NCBI GenBank assembly: GCA_018268835.1
Contig: JAFDVU010000005.1
Span: forward strand, 16,413 to 80,412
Source: Acidobacteriota bacterium
GTDB lineage: Bacteria > Acidobacteriota > Terriglobia > Bryobacterales > Bryobacteraceae
Length of the DNA stretch: 64,000 nucleotides
Reading direction: 5' to 3'
In this document: positions 8,562 through 19,582 of the stretch, piece after piece
How positions within the stretch are numbered: the stretch's first letter is position 1
Layout of the letters: every line of letters begins with the position of its first letter
Made by a program: the position numbers and the translations under genes
Notes under the pieces: model-generated
Told to the model about the DNA's origin: nothing
What the model saw: the letters and a program-made list of their open reading frames with translations, nothing else
Database searches by the model: none

Positions 8562-9538
8562 TCATTGATGTCGCGCGCTTCATCGACGCCGAGCGCCCCT
8601 ACTGGGAGGAACTGGAGCGGCTGCTGGAGCAGTTGAAGAACGATCCCGCGCGGCGTCTCCCGTTCGAACAGGTCCAGCGGCTGCACTATCTCTACGAGCG
8701 CTGTTCCGCGGACCTCTCGCGCGTGGGCACCTTCACCAGCGAGCCGCGCCTGCGCCAATCGCTCGAATCGCTCGTGGCGCGCGCCTACGCCGAGATTCAC
8801 GAGACGCGCGCGAAATCCCGGATCGACGTCAAGGGCGCGCTCCTCGCCTTCCCGCGCGCCGTCCGCCGCCATCGCGCGGCGCTTGCGCTCTCGGTCGCGG
8901 TGACGCTCCTCGGTGCCGCGTTCGGCGGCTTCGCCGTTCGCCACGATCCGCGCGCGAAAGCCGTGCTGATCCCGTTCCCCAACCTCACCGGCTCTCCCGC
9001 CGAGCGCGTGAAACAGGAGGAATCCGCCAGATCCGATCGCCTCGCCGGCGAGAAGGCTACCTTCTCTGCGCAATTGATGACCCACAATATCCGCACCACC
9101 ATCCTGGCCATGGCGGCCGGCGTCACCTGGGGCGCGGGCACCCTCATCCTGCTCTTCTATAACGGCGTGCTCCTGGGCGCGGTGGTCACCGATTACGTCG
9201 CGGCCAACCAGACCGCGTTCGTCGCCGGATGGCTGCTGCCCCACGGTTCCATCGAAATTCCCGCGATCCTCATCGGCGGACAGGCGGGACTCGTGCTGGC
9301 CTTCGCGCTCATCGGCTGGGGCGGCCGCGAATCGCGCGCCGAGCGCTTCCGCGCGGTTTCGCACGATCTCTTCGCGCTCATGGGCGGCGCCGCGGCGATG
9401 CTCGTGTGGGCCGGCTTCGTCGAAGCCTTCATCTCGCAATACCACCAGCCGGTCATCCCTTACGGCTTGAAGATCGCGTTCGGCATCTGCGAACTCGCCG
9501 GCCTGGCTGCGTTTCTTTCCCTGGCGGGGCGCGAATGA
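8558..9538 (+). CDS. SpoIIM-like (stage II sporulation protein M family) membrane protein
   Basis: 326 residues beginning at GTG 8558, inside the stop of the DUF58 gene. The N-terminal ~100 residues are soluble and helical (FIDAERPYWEELERLLEQL). Four or five membrane segments follow from residue ~105, with the family's conserved MTHNIRTTILAMAAGVTWG stretch and a C-terminal segment containing LLPHGSIEIPAILIGGQAG. Glu residues within these segments are typical of the SpoIIM/DUF95 family. This organism group does not sporulate, so the domain is used here in its widespread non-sporulation context beside MoxR, DUF58 and RDD genes. A four-base overlap links it to the next gene. Confidence 0.87.
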   Translation: MIIDVARFIDAERPYWEELERLLEQLKNDPARRLPFEQVQRLHYLYERCSADLSRVGTFTSEPRLRQSLESLVARAYAEIHETRAKSRIDVKGALLAFPRAVRRHRAALALSVAVTLLGAAFGGFAVRHDPRAKAVLIPFPNLTGSPAERVKQEESARSDRLAGEKATFSAQLMTHNIRTTILAMAAGVTWGAGTLILLFYNGVLLGAVVTDYVAANQTAFVAGWLLPHGSIEIPAILIGGQAGLVLAFALIGWGGRESRAERFRAVSHDLFALMGGAAAMLVWAGFVEAFISQYHQPVIPYGLKIAFGICELAGLAAFLSLAGRE

Positions 9539-10290
9539 AGCAGAGCGCGCTCATCATCGAGACGCCCGAAGGCGTGACCTTCTCCCACGAACTGGCCACG
9601 CCCGTGGTCCGCGCCTTCGCCTGGATCCTGGACGCGATGGTGCTCGCGCTGGCCTCCGCCATCCTCACGCAGATTGCCGGAGTGCTGCGCCTTGTGGGCC
9701 CGGACTGGGCCGCCGCCGCCGGCGCGCTGGCGTTCTTCGTCTTCTCGATCGCCTACGGCATCGTCTGCGAGTGGCGCTGGCGCGGACAGACCATTGGCAA
9801 GCGCCTCTTCCGCCTGCGCGTGATCGATGCCCACGGCCTGCGGCTCCGCCTGCCCCAGGTGGTCCTGCGCAACCTGATGCGCGTCTTCGATTCGTTGCCG
9901 CTGCTCTATCTGGTTGGCGGCGCCGCCTGCCTCCTCAGCGCCAGGTTGCAGCGCCTGGGCGACCTGGTGGCGAACACGGTCGTCGTCCGCGAGCGGCCTT
10001 GGGAAGAGCCCGATATCGAGCGCATCGCGCCGGCGAAGTACAACTCGCTGCTCGCGTGGCCCCACCTTGCCGCGCGCCTCCGCGCCTCCGCGGAACCGGA
10101 AGCCGTCGCGGCCGCGGTCCGCGCCGTCACCCATCGCGGCGAATACGATCCCGCCGCGCGTGTGGAACTCTTCCGTCTTCTGGCGGGCCACTTTCGCGCC
10201 CTCGCCGCTTACCCCGCCGAAGCCCTCGAAGGCATGAGCGATGAAGAGTACGTCCGCTGCGTCCTCCGCGTCATCTACCGCGCGCAATAG
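9535..10290 (+). CDS. RDD family membrane protein
   Basis: 251 residues. The RDD domain spans residues ~15-155 with three membrane helices: VRAFAWILDAMVLALASAIL, GALAFFVFSIAYGIVCEWRW and the DSLPLLYLVGGAACLLS region. Charged family positions are in place (GQTIGKRLFRLRVIDAHG, RLGDLVANTVVVRERPW). A C-terminal ~85-residue soluble helical extension (ARVELFRLLAGHFRALAAYP) resembles tails seen on other RDD proteins next to SpoIIM. It is the last gene of the overlapping run, so this RDD protein and the one at 1208 bracket the cluster. About 47 bases separate it from leuS. Confidence 0.87.
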   Translation: MKQSALIIETPEGVTFSHELATPVVRAFAWILDAMVLALASAILTQIAGVLRLVGPDWAAAAGALAFFVFSIAYGIVCEWRWRGQTIGKRLFRLRVIDAHGLRLRLPQVVLRNLMRVFDSLPLLYLVGGAACLLSARLQRLGDLVANTVVVRERPWEEPDIERIAPAKYNSLLAWPHLAARLRASAEPEAVAAAVRAVTHRGEYDPAARVELFRLLAGHFRALAAYPAEALEGMSDEEYVRCVLRVIYRAQ

Positions 10291-10337
10291 GAGAGCCTGC
10301 GCTACCATAGTCGTTACCCCATAACATTGCAATCTCT

Positions 10338-12776
<2,439 letters not shown>

Positions 12777-12779
12777 CCG

Positions 12780-13604
12780 CTACCGCTGGCAGGTCGGGCA
12801 CCAGTAGGAACTGCGCGCGTCGGCGTGACGGCGCCACTCGATCGGCGTGCCGCACTGCCGGCACGGCTTCCCCGAGCGATGGTAGACCCACAGGTTCTCC
12901 TCGGGATGCATGCTGTTGGTGGTGCGCCGCACTCCGAAAACCGTGGCGATGGGGTCGCCTGAACGCTCCGTCACGTTGGCGCGCAGCAGTTTCACCGCCG
13001 CCCGCATGAGCGCGCGCATCTCCTCGTCCGAAAGCGAGTCCACGCGCCGGAACGGATTCACCCTCGCGGCGAAGCACACCTCGCTCTTGAAGACGTTGCC
13101 GATGCCGGCCAGCAGGCGTTGCGCCAGCAGCGCCACGCCGATCTCCGCGTCCGGCTGCGTGCGCAGGTTCGCGATCGCCTGCTCCGCGTCGAAGTCGTCC
13201 TCCAGGATGCGCGGACCCAGCGTGCGCAGCCCCGCGCGCCGCGCCAGCGTCGCTTCCGTGTGAAACTCGGCCACCGGAACGCGGAACGCCACTGCGAGCC
13301 ACGCGTCCGTCGCGATCGCGATCCGCATGTCCCGCCGCGGCCGCTGCCACCGCTCGCCCGGACGGTAGATGTGCCAGCTTCCGCTCATCAGCATGTGGGT
13401 GAGCAGCGTCAGCCCGCCGGAGAAGCGCATCAGCAGCCACTTGCCCTCCGCCTCCACGCTCTCTACCGTGCGTCCGGCGAGCGGCGTGTCTTCGTCCACG
13501 CGCGCCAGTTTCGGCAGCACCGTCTCGAAACCCGTAACCACCCGGCCGCCGATCGCGCGTTCCAGCGTCCGCGCCGTGCGCCACAGCGTGTCGCCTTCAG
13601 GCAC
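12780..13604 (-). CDS. nei: Fpg/Nei-family DNA glycosylase (endonuclease VIII-like)
   Basis: 274 residues. A bifunctional glycosylase/AP lyase that removes oxidised bases. The mature N-terminus PEGDTLWRTA supplies the catalytic Pro2-Glu3 pair; TLWR rather than the LPEV of Fpg points to the Nei branch. The helix-two-turn-helix contains GIGNVFKSEVCF, with the conserved Lys/Asn DNA contacts. The C-terminal zinc finger is complete (CRQCG ... CPTC). The start overlaps the end of lhr by eight bases, so the two are co-translated; the same lhr-nei neighbourhood occurs in mycobacteria (Rv3296-Rv3297), supporting joint action in repair. Confidence 0.93.
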   Translation of the reverse strand: MPEGDTLWRTARTLERAIGGRVVTGFETVLPKLARVDEDTPLAGRTVESVEAEGKWLLMRFSGGLTLLTHMLMSGSWHIYRPGERWQRPRRDMRIAIATDAWLAVAFRVPVAEFHTEATLARRAGLRTLGPRILEDDFDAEQAIANLRTQPDAEIGVALLAQRLLAGIGNVFKSEVCFAARVNPFRRVDSLSDEEMRALMRAAVKLLRANVTERSGDPIATVFGVRRTTNSMHPEENLWVYHRSGKPCRQCGTPIEWRRHADARSSYWCPTCQR

Positions 13605-16600
13605 GCTCGTCCTCGTCTTCGTCCCCCCCGGTGTCGATTTCCAGCACCGGCGCGACGCGCCGCATCTGGTATCCGTTGGCAGTGGAGACGAAGCCCGCCT
13701 CTTCCAGGAAGCCCGCCAGGAAGTGTTCGCGCGCCGGTGCGCCTTCGATCTCGCCGACGAGCAGTCCGCTCCTCCGCCCCTGCCGCCGGATCGCGACCTC
13801 GGCCAGCTTTCGCGCCGTCTCGCGCGCCACCATCGAACGCTCCGGCTCGCTTTCCGGAAGAAACACGCGGACCGCCGGACTCCTTCTCCGCAGGAACGCG
13901 GCCAGCCTCCCGTTCACCAGAATCACGCTGGCGCCGCTCGTGCGCGACATCGCGTGCGCCTCGCCCTCCTCGCGCGGCCACCCGAGCAGCGCGCCGTACG
14001 GATTCGCCGGATCCGTCGCCGCGACGTGCAGCGTCTCCGCGCGCTCCGGAGCGCCGCGCAGGGTGCGCAGCATATCCACCGCGCCGGTCATGGCGAATTG
14101 CGCCGCCCCCAGCCCCGCTACGAACATGCCGCGCCGGATCCAGCCGCTCTCCTCCATCTTGCGCAGCGCCGGGTAGATCGCCGGATACCCGCCCGGAACA
14201 TTTTCCGCGAGCGCCGTTTCTCTCATCACGATCCCGTTGCGCACCAGCAGTTGCTGCGCCATGTTGGCGCTCCACTCCGTCGGGCTCGCCGTCTCCAGCG
14301 CGCGCAGCCGCACCAGGCTCCAGCGGCCCTGCCCGGCGGCGCCGTGCTCGCTGTGCCCGCGCAGCCGCCGCAGGAACTCGGGCGATCCCGGCGGACCCTG
14401 GCGCAACTCGCGCCGCGCGTGCCGTTCGTCGCGCTCCTCCACCAGGCTGCGCACCGGCTGGAACGTGTCGTTGGTGATGCGCCCCGCCCACACCAGTTCC
14501 CACAGCGCCTCCTGCGTGTCCCCCGGATAGCCGCCGCCCGCCGCCTGGTGCAGCGCCGGGAAGAAGTTCGCGCCCCGCGTCGCCAGCGCGTCCAGGATGC
14601 GCCGCGCCCGCTCGCTCAGTTCCACCTCCTGATCCGGCGGCAGTAGCTTGCCCAGCGATTCCGACAGGTACAGCGCGACTCGTCCATCGCGCTCGCCGGT
14701 GCGCTCGCGCCCCACCCACACCACGTCGCCCGACGCCATCAGCGCGTCGATGTCGCCCATTCGGTAATCGCTCACCCGCGCGGGCAGGATTTCGCGCTCC
14801 AGTTCGCTCGCCGGAATCGCCGCCCCCTGCAGCATCTCGATCGCATCCACCAGCGCCGCCGCCCCGCGCCGCGGGACCGCCGCGCCCTGCCAGCGGCACA
14901 GAAGCCGCGCGAAGGTGTGCTGCTCGACGGGTTCCACTTCGCTGCGCAGCCGCGCCAGCGTCTTGCGGCGTACCTGTTGCAGCACGTCCGGATCGCACCA
15001 CTCGCGATGCGATCCCCCGGGGCGGAACTCGCCCTCCATCAGCTTGCCCGCCGCCTGCTGCGCGCGGAAGACGGCCTCGGCCTTCTCCGCCGGCAGACCG
15101 TAACGCGCCGCCGCCTCCATCGTGGTGAACGGCCCGTGCGTGCGCGCGTACCGGCGCAGCAACTCCGCGAGCGGCCGTTCCACGCGCTCCAGGTACGCCT
15201 CGGCGATCCCCGGAGGCAGCGGCACGCCGAGCGCGTCGCGGTACCGCCCCGCGTACTCGATCGCGATGTAGCGCGTCCCGCCCGCGATCCGCGCCGGCAA
15301 CGCGCGCCGCGCCTTGAGGAGCCGCTCCAGCGCCAGTGGATCGTCGCACCGCGCCGCCACTTCTTCCTCGCTGAGATCGCCGAGCCGCAGCAGCAGGTCG
15401 TGCAGGCCATCCGGATGCCGCGCGTGATACTCGGGGTCGAGCGCCTGCAGATGCTGCTCCACCTCCTCCAGCGCCCCGCGGTCCAGCAGTTCGCGCAGGT
15501 CCGTGCTGCCCAGGATCTCCTCGAGCTGCGATTGATCGATTGCCAGCGCCTGCGCGCGCCGCTCCGCCAGAGGCGCGTCGCCGTCGTAAATGTAGTTGGC
15601 GATGTAGGAGAACAACAGCGTCGCCGCGAACGGCGAGGGCCGCTCGGAATCGAGCGCCGTCACGCGGATCTTTCCCCGCTGGATCTCGCGCAGGATCGCG
15701 GTGGCGGCGGCCAGGTCGAACACGTCGCGGACACACTCGCGATAGGTTTCGAGTAGGATCGGGAAGCTGGAATACCGCGACGCCACACTCAGCAGATCGG
15801 CCGCGCGTTTGCGCTGCTGCCACAAGGGCGCGCGCACGCCCGGACGGCGCTTGGGCAAAAGCAGCGCGCGCGCCGCCGCCTCGCGGAACTTCGCCGCGAA
15901 CAGCGACGTGCTCCCCAACTGCCGCAGCACCAGGTCCTTCAACTCCGCGGCCGCCGGCAGCAGCCACGCGGTGTCGAGCGCCTCTTCCTCCTCCGGCATC
16001 CGGATTACGAAGCCGTCGTCGTTCCACATCGATTCCGTGTCCAGCCCGCGCTCCGCGCGCAGTTTCGCCGACGCCGCCATGCACCACGGCGCGTGCACCC
16101 GCGCGCCGAAGGGTGTCAGCACGCACACCCGCCAGTCGCCCAGTTCATCGCGGCAGCGCTCGATCACGATATCGCGGTCGCTCGGCACCCGCCGCGTCGC
16201 CGCCGCCTGTTCCATCAGGTAGCGCAGCAGGTTCTCGGCCGCGTTGCCGTCCAGGCTGTGCTGTTCCACCAGCCGCGCGTACGCCACCGGTTGCGGCGTC
16301 TCGATCAGTTCGCGCGCCATTTCGCCGATGCGGCGGCCGAATTCCGCCGGGCGCCCCGCCTGATCGCCGTGCCAGAACGGCATCTTGCCGGGTTCTCCCG
16401 GCGCGGGCGAAACGATCACGCGGTCGTGCGTGATGTCGTCGATCCGCCACGTGCTCGCGCCCAGCACGATGGTGTCGCCGGCGCGGCTCTCGAACACCAT
16501 CTCTTCGTCGAGTTCGCCCACCCGCGCGCCCCGCTCCGCGCCCGCGAGGAACACGCCGTACAACCCGCGGTCCGGAATCGTGCCGCCATTGACCACCGCG

Positions 16601-18195
16601 ACGCGCTTCGCGCCCTGCCGCGCGGTCACGCGCCGCGCCACCCGGTCCCACGTCAGCCGCGGACGCAATTCCACGAACTCGTCGGAAGGGTACCGCCCGG
16701 AGAGCATGTCCAGCACGCTTTCGAACACGCCGTGGGTCAGCGCCGCGTACGGCGCCGCGCGGCGGACGGCGCGGAAGAGATCCGCCACCTCCCAATCGTC
16801 CATCGACACCATGGCGACGATCTGCTGCGCCAGCACGTCCAGCGGATTGCGCGGATAGTGCACGGCTTCGACGTGCCCTTCGTACATGGCGCGCGTGATC
16901 GCCGCGCACGCCACCAGGTCGCCGCGGTACTTGGGATAGATGACGGCGGAACTCGTGCCCCCCACCTGGTGCCCCGCGCGCCCCACCCGCTGCATCCCGC
17001 TGGCCACGGAGAGCGGCGCTTCGATCTGCACCACCAGGTCCACCGCGCCCATATCGATGCCCAGTTCGAGCGACGAGGTCGCCACCAGTCCGCGCAGCGT
17101 CCCCATCTTGAGCCGGTCCTCGATCTCCTTCCGCTGCGGCGCCGCCACGCTGCCGTGATGCGCCCGCACCAGCGTCTCTCCGGCGAGATCGTTGATCGCG
17201 CCCGAGATGCGCTCCGCGAGCCTGCGATTGTTGACGAAGATGATGGTGGACGTGTGCCCGCGCACCAGTTCCAGCAGCCGCGGGTGAATCGCGCTCCAGA
17301 TTGACGGCCGCACCGGCGCCTGCGACGCCGGACCGCTCGTCAGCGTCTCCAGATCGTCCAGCCGCGCCATGTCCTCGATCGGCACCTCGACCTTGAGTTC
17401 CAGCTGTTTCGGCTCGCTCGCGTCCACCACCGCGACTTCGCGATACCGCGGCGCCGCGTCGCCGGCCTCGAACTCGGCCAGGATCTCCTCTTCCGTGCCC
17501 GTGGCTTTCGTGCTCTTGCGCCCCGCGCGCGCGTCCATCGCGCCGCCCAGGAAACGCGCCACCTCGTCCAGCGGGCGCTGCGTCGCGGAGAGCCCGATGC
17601 GCTGGAGCGGGCGCTCGCACAATTCTTCCAGCCGTTCCAGTGAGAGCGCCAGGTGCGAGCCGCGCTTGGTCGGGGCGAGCGCGTGAATCTCGTCCACGAT
17701 CACGCTCTCGATGGAGCGCAATACCTCGCGCGCGTTCGACGTCAGCAGCAGATAGATCGATTCCGGAGTCGTGATCAGGATGTCCGCCGGATGCCGCGTG
17801 AAGCGCGCGCGCTCGTCCGCCGGAGTGTCGCCGGTTCGGATCGCCACCGCCGGAGTGTGGAACTCCGCGCCCGCCCGCTGCGCCGCCTGCGCGATCCCCA
17901 CCAGCGGCGATTGCAGGTTGCGCTCCACGTCCACCGCCAGCGCCTTGATCGGAGAAATGTAGAGCACGCGGCAGCGCCGCCGCTTCTCCGGCACGGGCGC
18001 GAACATCACCCGGTTGATGGCCCACAGGAACGCGGCCAGCGTTTTCCCGGAACCCGTGGGCGCCAGAATCAGCGTCGATTCGCCGCGTGCGATCGCCGGC
18101 CAGCCCATTCGCTGCGGACGCGTCGGGGCGGGGAACACCGCCTCGAACCACTCCCGCACCGGGGGGTGAAACAACTCGAGCGGCCTGCTGGACAT
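13597..18195 (-). CDS. lhr: Lhr-type ATP-dependent DNA helicase (large form)
   Basis: 1532 residues, the size of full-length bacterial Lhr. A superfamily 2 3'-to-5' helicase. Walker A is APTGSGKT (residues 45-52); the DEIH box appears in SVIVDEIHALAPTKRG; motif VI is MQRVGRAGHQ. After the helicase core come the Lhr winged-helix and beta-barrel modules and a long C-terminal extension of the kind present in the large Lhr forms. No strong Shine-Dalgarno precedes the ATG. The stop lies inside nei. Lhr is induced by DNA damage in mycobacteria and is thought to act in repair; pairing with a base-excision glycosylase suggests handling of oxidative or crosslink lesions. Confidence 0.95.
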   Translation of the reverse strand: MSSRPLELFHPPVREWFEAVFPAPTRPQRMGWPAIARGESTLILAPTGSGKTLAAFLWAINRVMFAPVPEKRRRCRVLYISPIKALAVDVERNLQSPLVGIAQAAQRAGAEFHTPAVAIRTGDTPADERARFTRHPADILITTPESIYLLLTSNAREVLRSIESVIVDEIHALAPTKRGSHLALSLERLEELCERPLQRIGLSATQRPLDEVARFLGGAMDARAGRKSTKATGTEEEILAEFEAGDAAPRYREVAVVDASEPKQLELKVEVPIEDMARLDDLETLTSGPASQAPVRPSIWSAIHPRLLELVRGHTSTIIFVNNRRLAERISGAINDLAGETLVRAHHGSVAAPQRKEIEDRLKMGTLRGLVATSSLELGIDMGAVDLVVQIEAPLSVASGMQRVGRAGHQVGGTSSAVIYPKYRGDLVACAAITRAMYEGHVEAVHYPRNPLDVLAQQIVAMVSMDDWEVADLFRAVRRAAPYAALTHGVFESVLDMLSGRYPSDEFVELRPRLTWDRVARRVTARQGAKRVAVVNGGTIPDRGLYGVFLAGAERGARVGELDEEMVFESRAGDTIVLGASTWRIDDITHDRVIVSPAPGEPGKMPFWHGDQAGRPAEFGRRIGEMARELIETPQPVAYARLVEQHSLDGNAAENLLRYLMEQAAATRRVPSDRDIVIERCRDELGDWRVCVLTPFGARVHAPWCMAASAKLRAERGLDTESMWNDDGFVIRMPEEEEALDTAWLLPAAAELKDLVLRQLGSTSLFAAKFREAAARALLLPKRRPGVRAPLWQQRKRAADLLSVASRYSSFPILLETYRECVRDVFDLAAATAILREIQRGKIRVTALDSERPSPFAATLLFSYIANYIYDGDAPLAERRAQALAIDQSQLEEILGSTDLRELLDRGALEEVEQHLQALDPEYHARHPDGLHDLLLRLGDLSEEEVAARCDDPLALERLLKARRALPARIAGGTRYIAIEYAGRYRDALGVPLPPGIAEAYLERVERPLAELLRRYARTHGPFTTMEAAARYGLPAEKAEAVFRAQQAAGKLMEGEFRPGGSHREWCDPDVLQQVRRKTLARLRSEVEPVEQHTFARLLCRWQGAAVPRRGAAALVDAIEMLQGAAIPASELEREILPARVSDYRMGDIDALMASGDVVWVGRERTGERDGRVALYLSESLGKLLPPDQEVELSERARRILDALATRGANFFPALHQAAGGGYPGDTQEALWELVWAGRITNDTFQPVRSLVEERDERHARRELRQGPPGSPEFLRRLRGHSEHGAAGQGRWSLVRLRALETASPTEWSANMAQQLLVRNGIVMRETALAENVPGGYPAIYPALRKMEESGWIRRGMFVAGLGAAQFAMTGAVDMLRTLRGAPERAETLHVAATDPANPYGALLGWPREEGEAHAMSRTSGASVILVNGRLAAFLRRRSPAVRVFLPESEPERSMVARETARKLAEVAIRRQGRRSGLLVGEIEGAPAREHFLAGFLEEAGFVSTANGYQMRRVAPVLEIDTGGDEDEDERA

Positions 18196-18214
18196 GCCAC
18201 TCTATTGTCGCCCA

Positions 18215-18733
18215 CTAGCCCGGCTTCGTCTTCACCAGTTTGCCGGTGTCGAACCCCTGGCCGGCGGCGATTCCCGTGATCTCCCGGTACACCTCGTCGC
18301 TGATCTCGGGCTCCCGGCTGAGGATCCACAAATAGTCGCGCCCCGGATCGCCCACCAGCGCCCAGCGATATTCCGGGTCCAGTCCGATGATCCAGTAATT
18401 TCCGCTGAACGGCCAGAAGAACGTCACCTTGAGTTTGCTGTTCGGCCCCCGCGAATCGGCCAGGCGCGCCGTCCCGGTCGCCTTCTTCGGCTTCCCCTCC
18501 GCCGTGCGGCACTCGTTGACCACCGTGATCTTGCCGTCCGGACGCAGCGTGTACGTCGCCGTCACCCCGCTGTCGCAGCCCCGCTGAAACCAGTTGGGAA
18601 AGCGCGCGATCTCGTACCACTTTCCGGCGTAGCGCTTCAGGTCCACATTCGGGACCGTCTGTACGGGAGCGTTCGGGCCTGCCGCCATTGCCGTGCCGGC
18701 CAGCGCGGCCCACGCGAGGATCCAGTGCGTCAT
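18215..18733 (-). CDS. Secreted bacterial lipocalin (Blc-like)
   Basis: 172 residues. The family signature near the N-terminus of the mature protein is clear: VDLKRYAGKWYEIARFPNWFQRGC, with GKWYEIAR the lipocalin G-x-W motif. LGLDPEYRWALVGDPGRDYLWILSR is the second conserved block of Blc. A leader (MTHWILAWAALAGTAMAAG) ends in an AMA-A cleavage site. Unlike E. coli Blc there is no lipobox cysteine, so it should be soluble in the periplasm. The frame is open further upstream, but the ATG at 18733 gives a proper signal peptide. It probably binds lipids or hydrophobic ligands. It lies 19 bases upstream of lhr and could be co-transcribed. Confidence 0.9.
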   Translation of the reverse strand: MTHWILAWAALAGTAMAAGPNAPVQTVPNVDLKRYAGKWYEIARFPNWFQRGCDSGVTATYTLRPDGKITVVNECRTAEGKPKKATGTARLADSRGPNSKLKVTFFWPFSGNYWIIGLDPEYRWALVGDPGRDYLWILSREPEISDEVYREITGIAAGQGFDTGKLVKTKPG

Positions 18734-18766
18734 CGTCTCTACAGACGCGGCCGGCACGGCCCGCGA

Positions 18767-18796
18767 TTCATTTCCTTCGCTCCCCGGATGTATAAT
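18767..18796 (+). promoter_or_regulatory. Sigma-70 type promoter for the 18826 gene
   Basis: A perfect TATAAT -10 box at 18791-18796 lies 29 bases before the ATG at 18826. A weak -35 candidate, TTCATT, lies 18 bases further upstream. A Shine-Dalgarno GGAGG sits within the resulting short leader. It lies between the divergent lipocalin gene and the exported protein gene. Confidence 0.5.
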
Positions 18797-18825
18797 CGAG
18801 ACGCAGTGAAGGAGGGCTGTCGGCA

Positions 18826-19308
18826 ATGCGGCTCTCGGCAACGTACTCAGCATCCCGGCTCGTGCCTGTGCTGCTCGCCCTGACCTGGGGCGTCTGCGCG
18901 GGGCAGAGTCAGAACTTCAGCGGAAACTGGCACCTGGACGTCGAAAAGTCGAACTGGGGCGCGGTCTCCCGGCCGGTCAGCGTGGTCATCGTCATCGATC
19001 ATCACAACCCGGAGATCACGTACCAGGGCACCGTAATTTACGCCAACGAAGATATCCGCACCTTCGGATTCACCGGCGCGTTCGACGGCAAGCCGTACCC
19101 CATGAGCCGTTCCTATGGCAACGGCGCGATCACGCTGCAGCGCGTGGACCCGTACACGTTCAGCTCCACGTTTCACAGCGAAGACGGCAGGTACACCGAA
19201 AGCGCGCGTACGTGGATTTCGCGCGACGGCAAGACCCTCAGGCGGCAGTTGACCCTGCGCTCGCCGGAGGGCACAAAACACTGGTTGGAGGTTTACCGCA
19301 AAGCGTAG
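18826..19308 (+). CDS. Exported hypothetical protein
   Basis: 160 residues. An N-terminal signal peptide (RLVPVLLALTWGVCAGQSQ) is followed by a compact beta-rich domain with FSGNWHLDVEKSNWG, TYQGTVIYANEDIRTFGF and YTESARTWISRDGKTLRR. The GNWxLD opening resembles small acidobacterial secreted proteins of a lipocalin-like or DUF-type beta barrel, often found beside other exported enzymes. I do not recognise a specific function. Start ATG has a good GGAGG site and a perfect TATAAT promoter upstream. The next gene is convergent. Confidence 0.75.
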   Translation: MRLSATYSASRLVPVLLALTWGVCAGQSQNFSGNWHLDVEKSNWGAVSRPVSVVIVIDHHNPEITYQGTVIYANEDIRTFGFTGAFDGKPYPMSRSYGNGAITLQRVDPYTFSSTFHSEDGRYTESARTWISRDGKTLRRQLTLRSPEGTKHWLEVYRKA

Positions 19309-19345
19309 CGGCGAACCGGCCCGCCCCCGGGCGGCGCCGCGAGGA

Positions 19346-19543
19346 CTATTCGAGCGATTTCCCGGCCCGGTAGAGCATCACCACGCCGGGCGCCAGGAGA
19401 ATTGCCGCGGCCGCGGTCAGCCACTGCGAGCGGGTGACCACGGCCGAGACCGCCGCGATAATCCCGAGTACGAAGAACACGGTGCCCAGCATCGACATGC
19501 GGCGCACCTGCCGTCTGAGGTTCCTGTCTGTCTGCACTACCAA
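19346..19543 (-). CDS. Small two-helix membrane protein
   Basis: 65 residues. A basic N-terminus (TDRNLRRQVRRM) is followed by two hydrophobic helices: MLGTVFFVLGIIAAVSAVV and WLTAAAAILLAPGVVMLYRAG. It lies between two gene blocks, 39 bases after the lactonase stop region. No known domain. The small size and clean two-helix hairpin favour a real gene, but there is no homology evidence available from the sequence alone. Confidence 0.5.
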   Translation of the reverse strand: MVVQTDRNLRRQVRRMSMLGTVFFVLGIIAAVSAVVTRSQWLTAAAAILLAPGVVMLYRAGKSLE

Positions 19544-19582
19544 TATTCTGGCCCGGTTTTCTTCCCGGCGCGAGCGGTTCCG

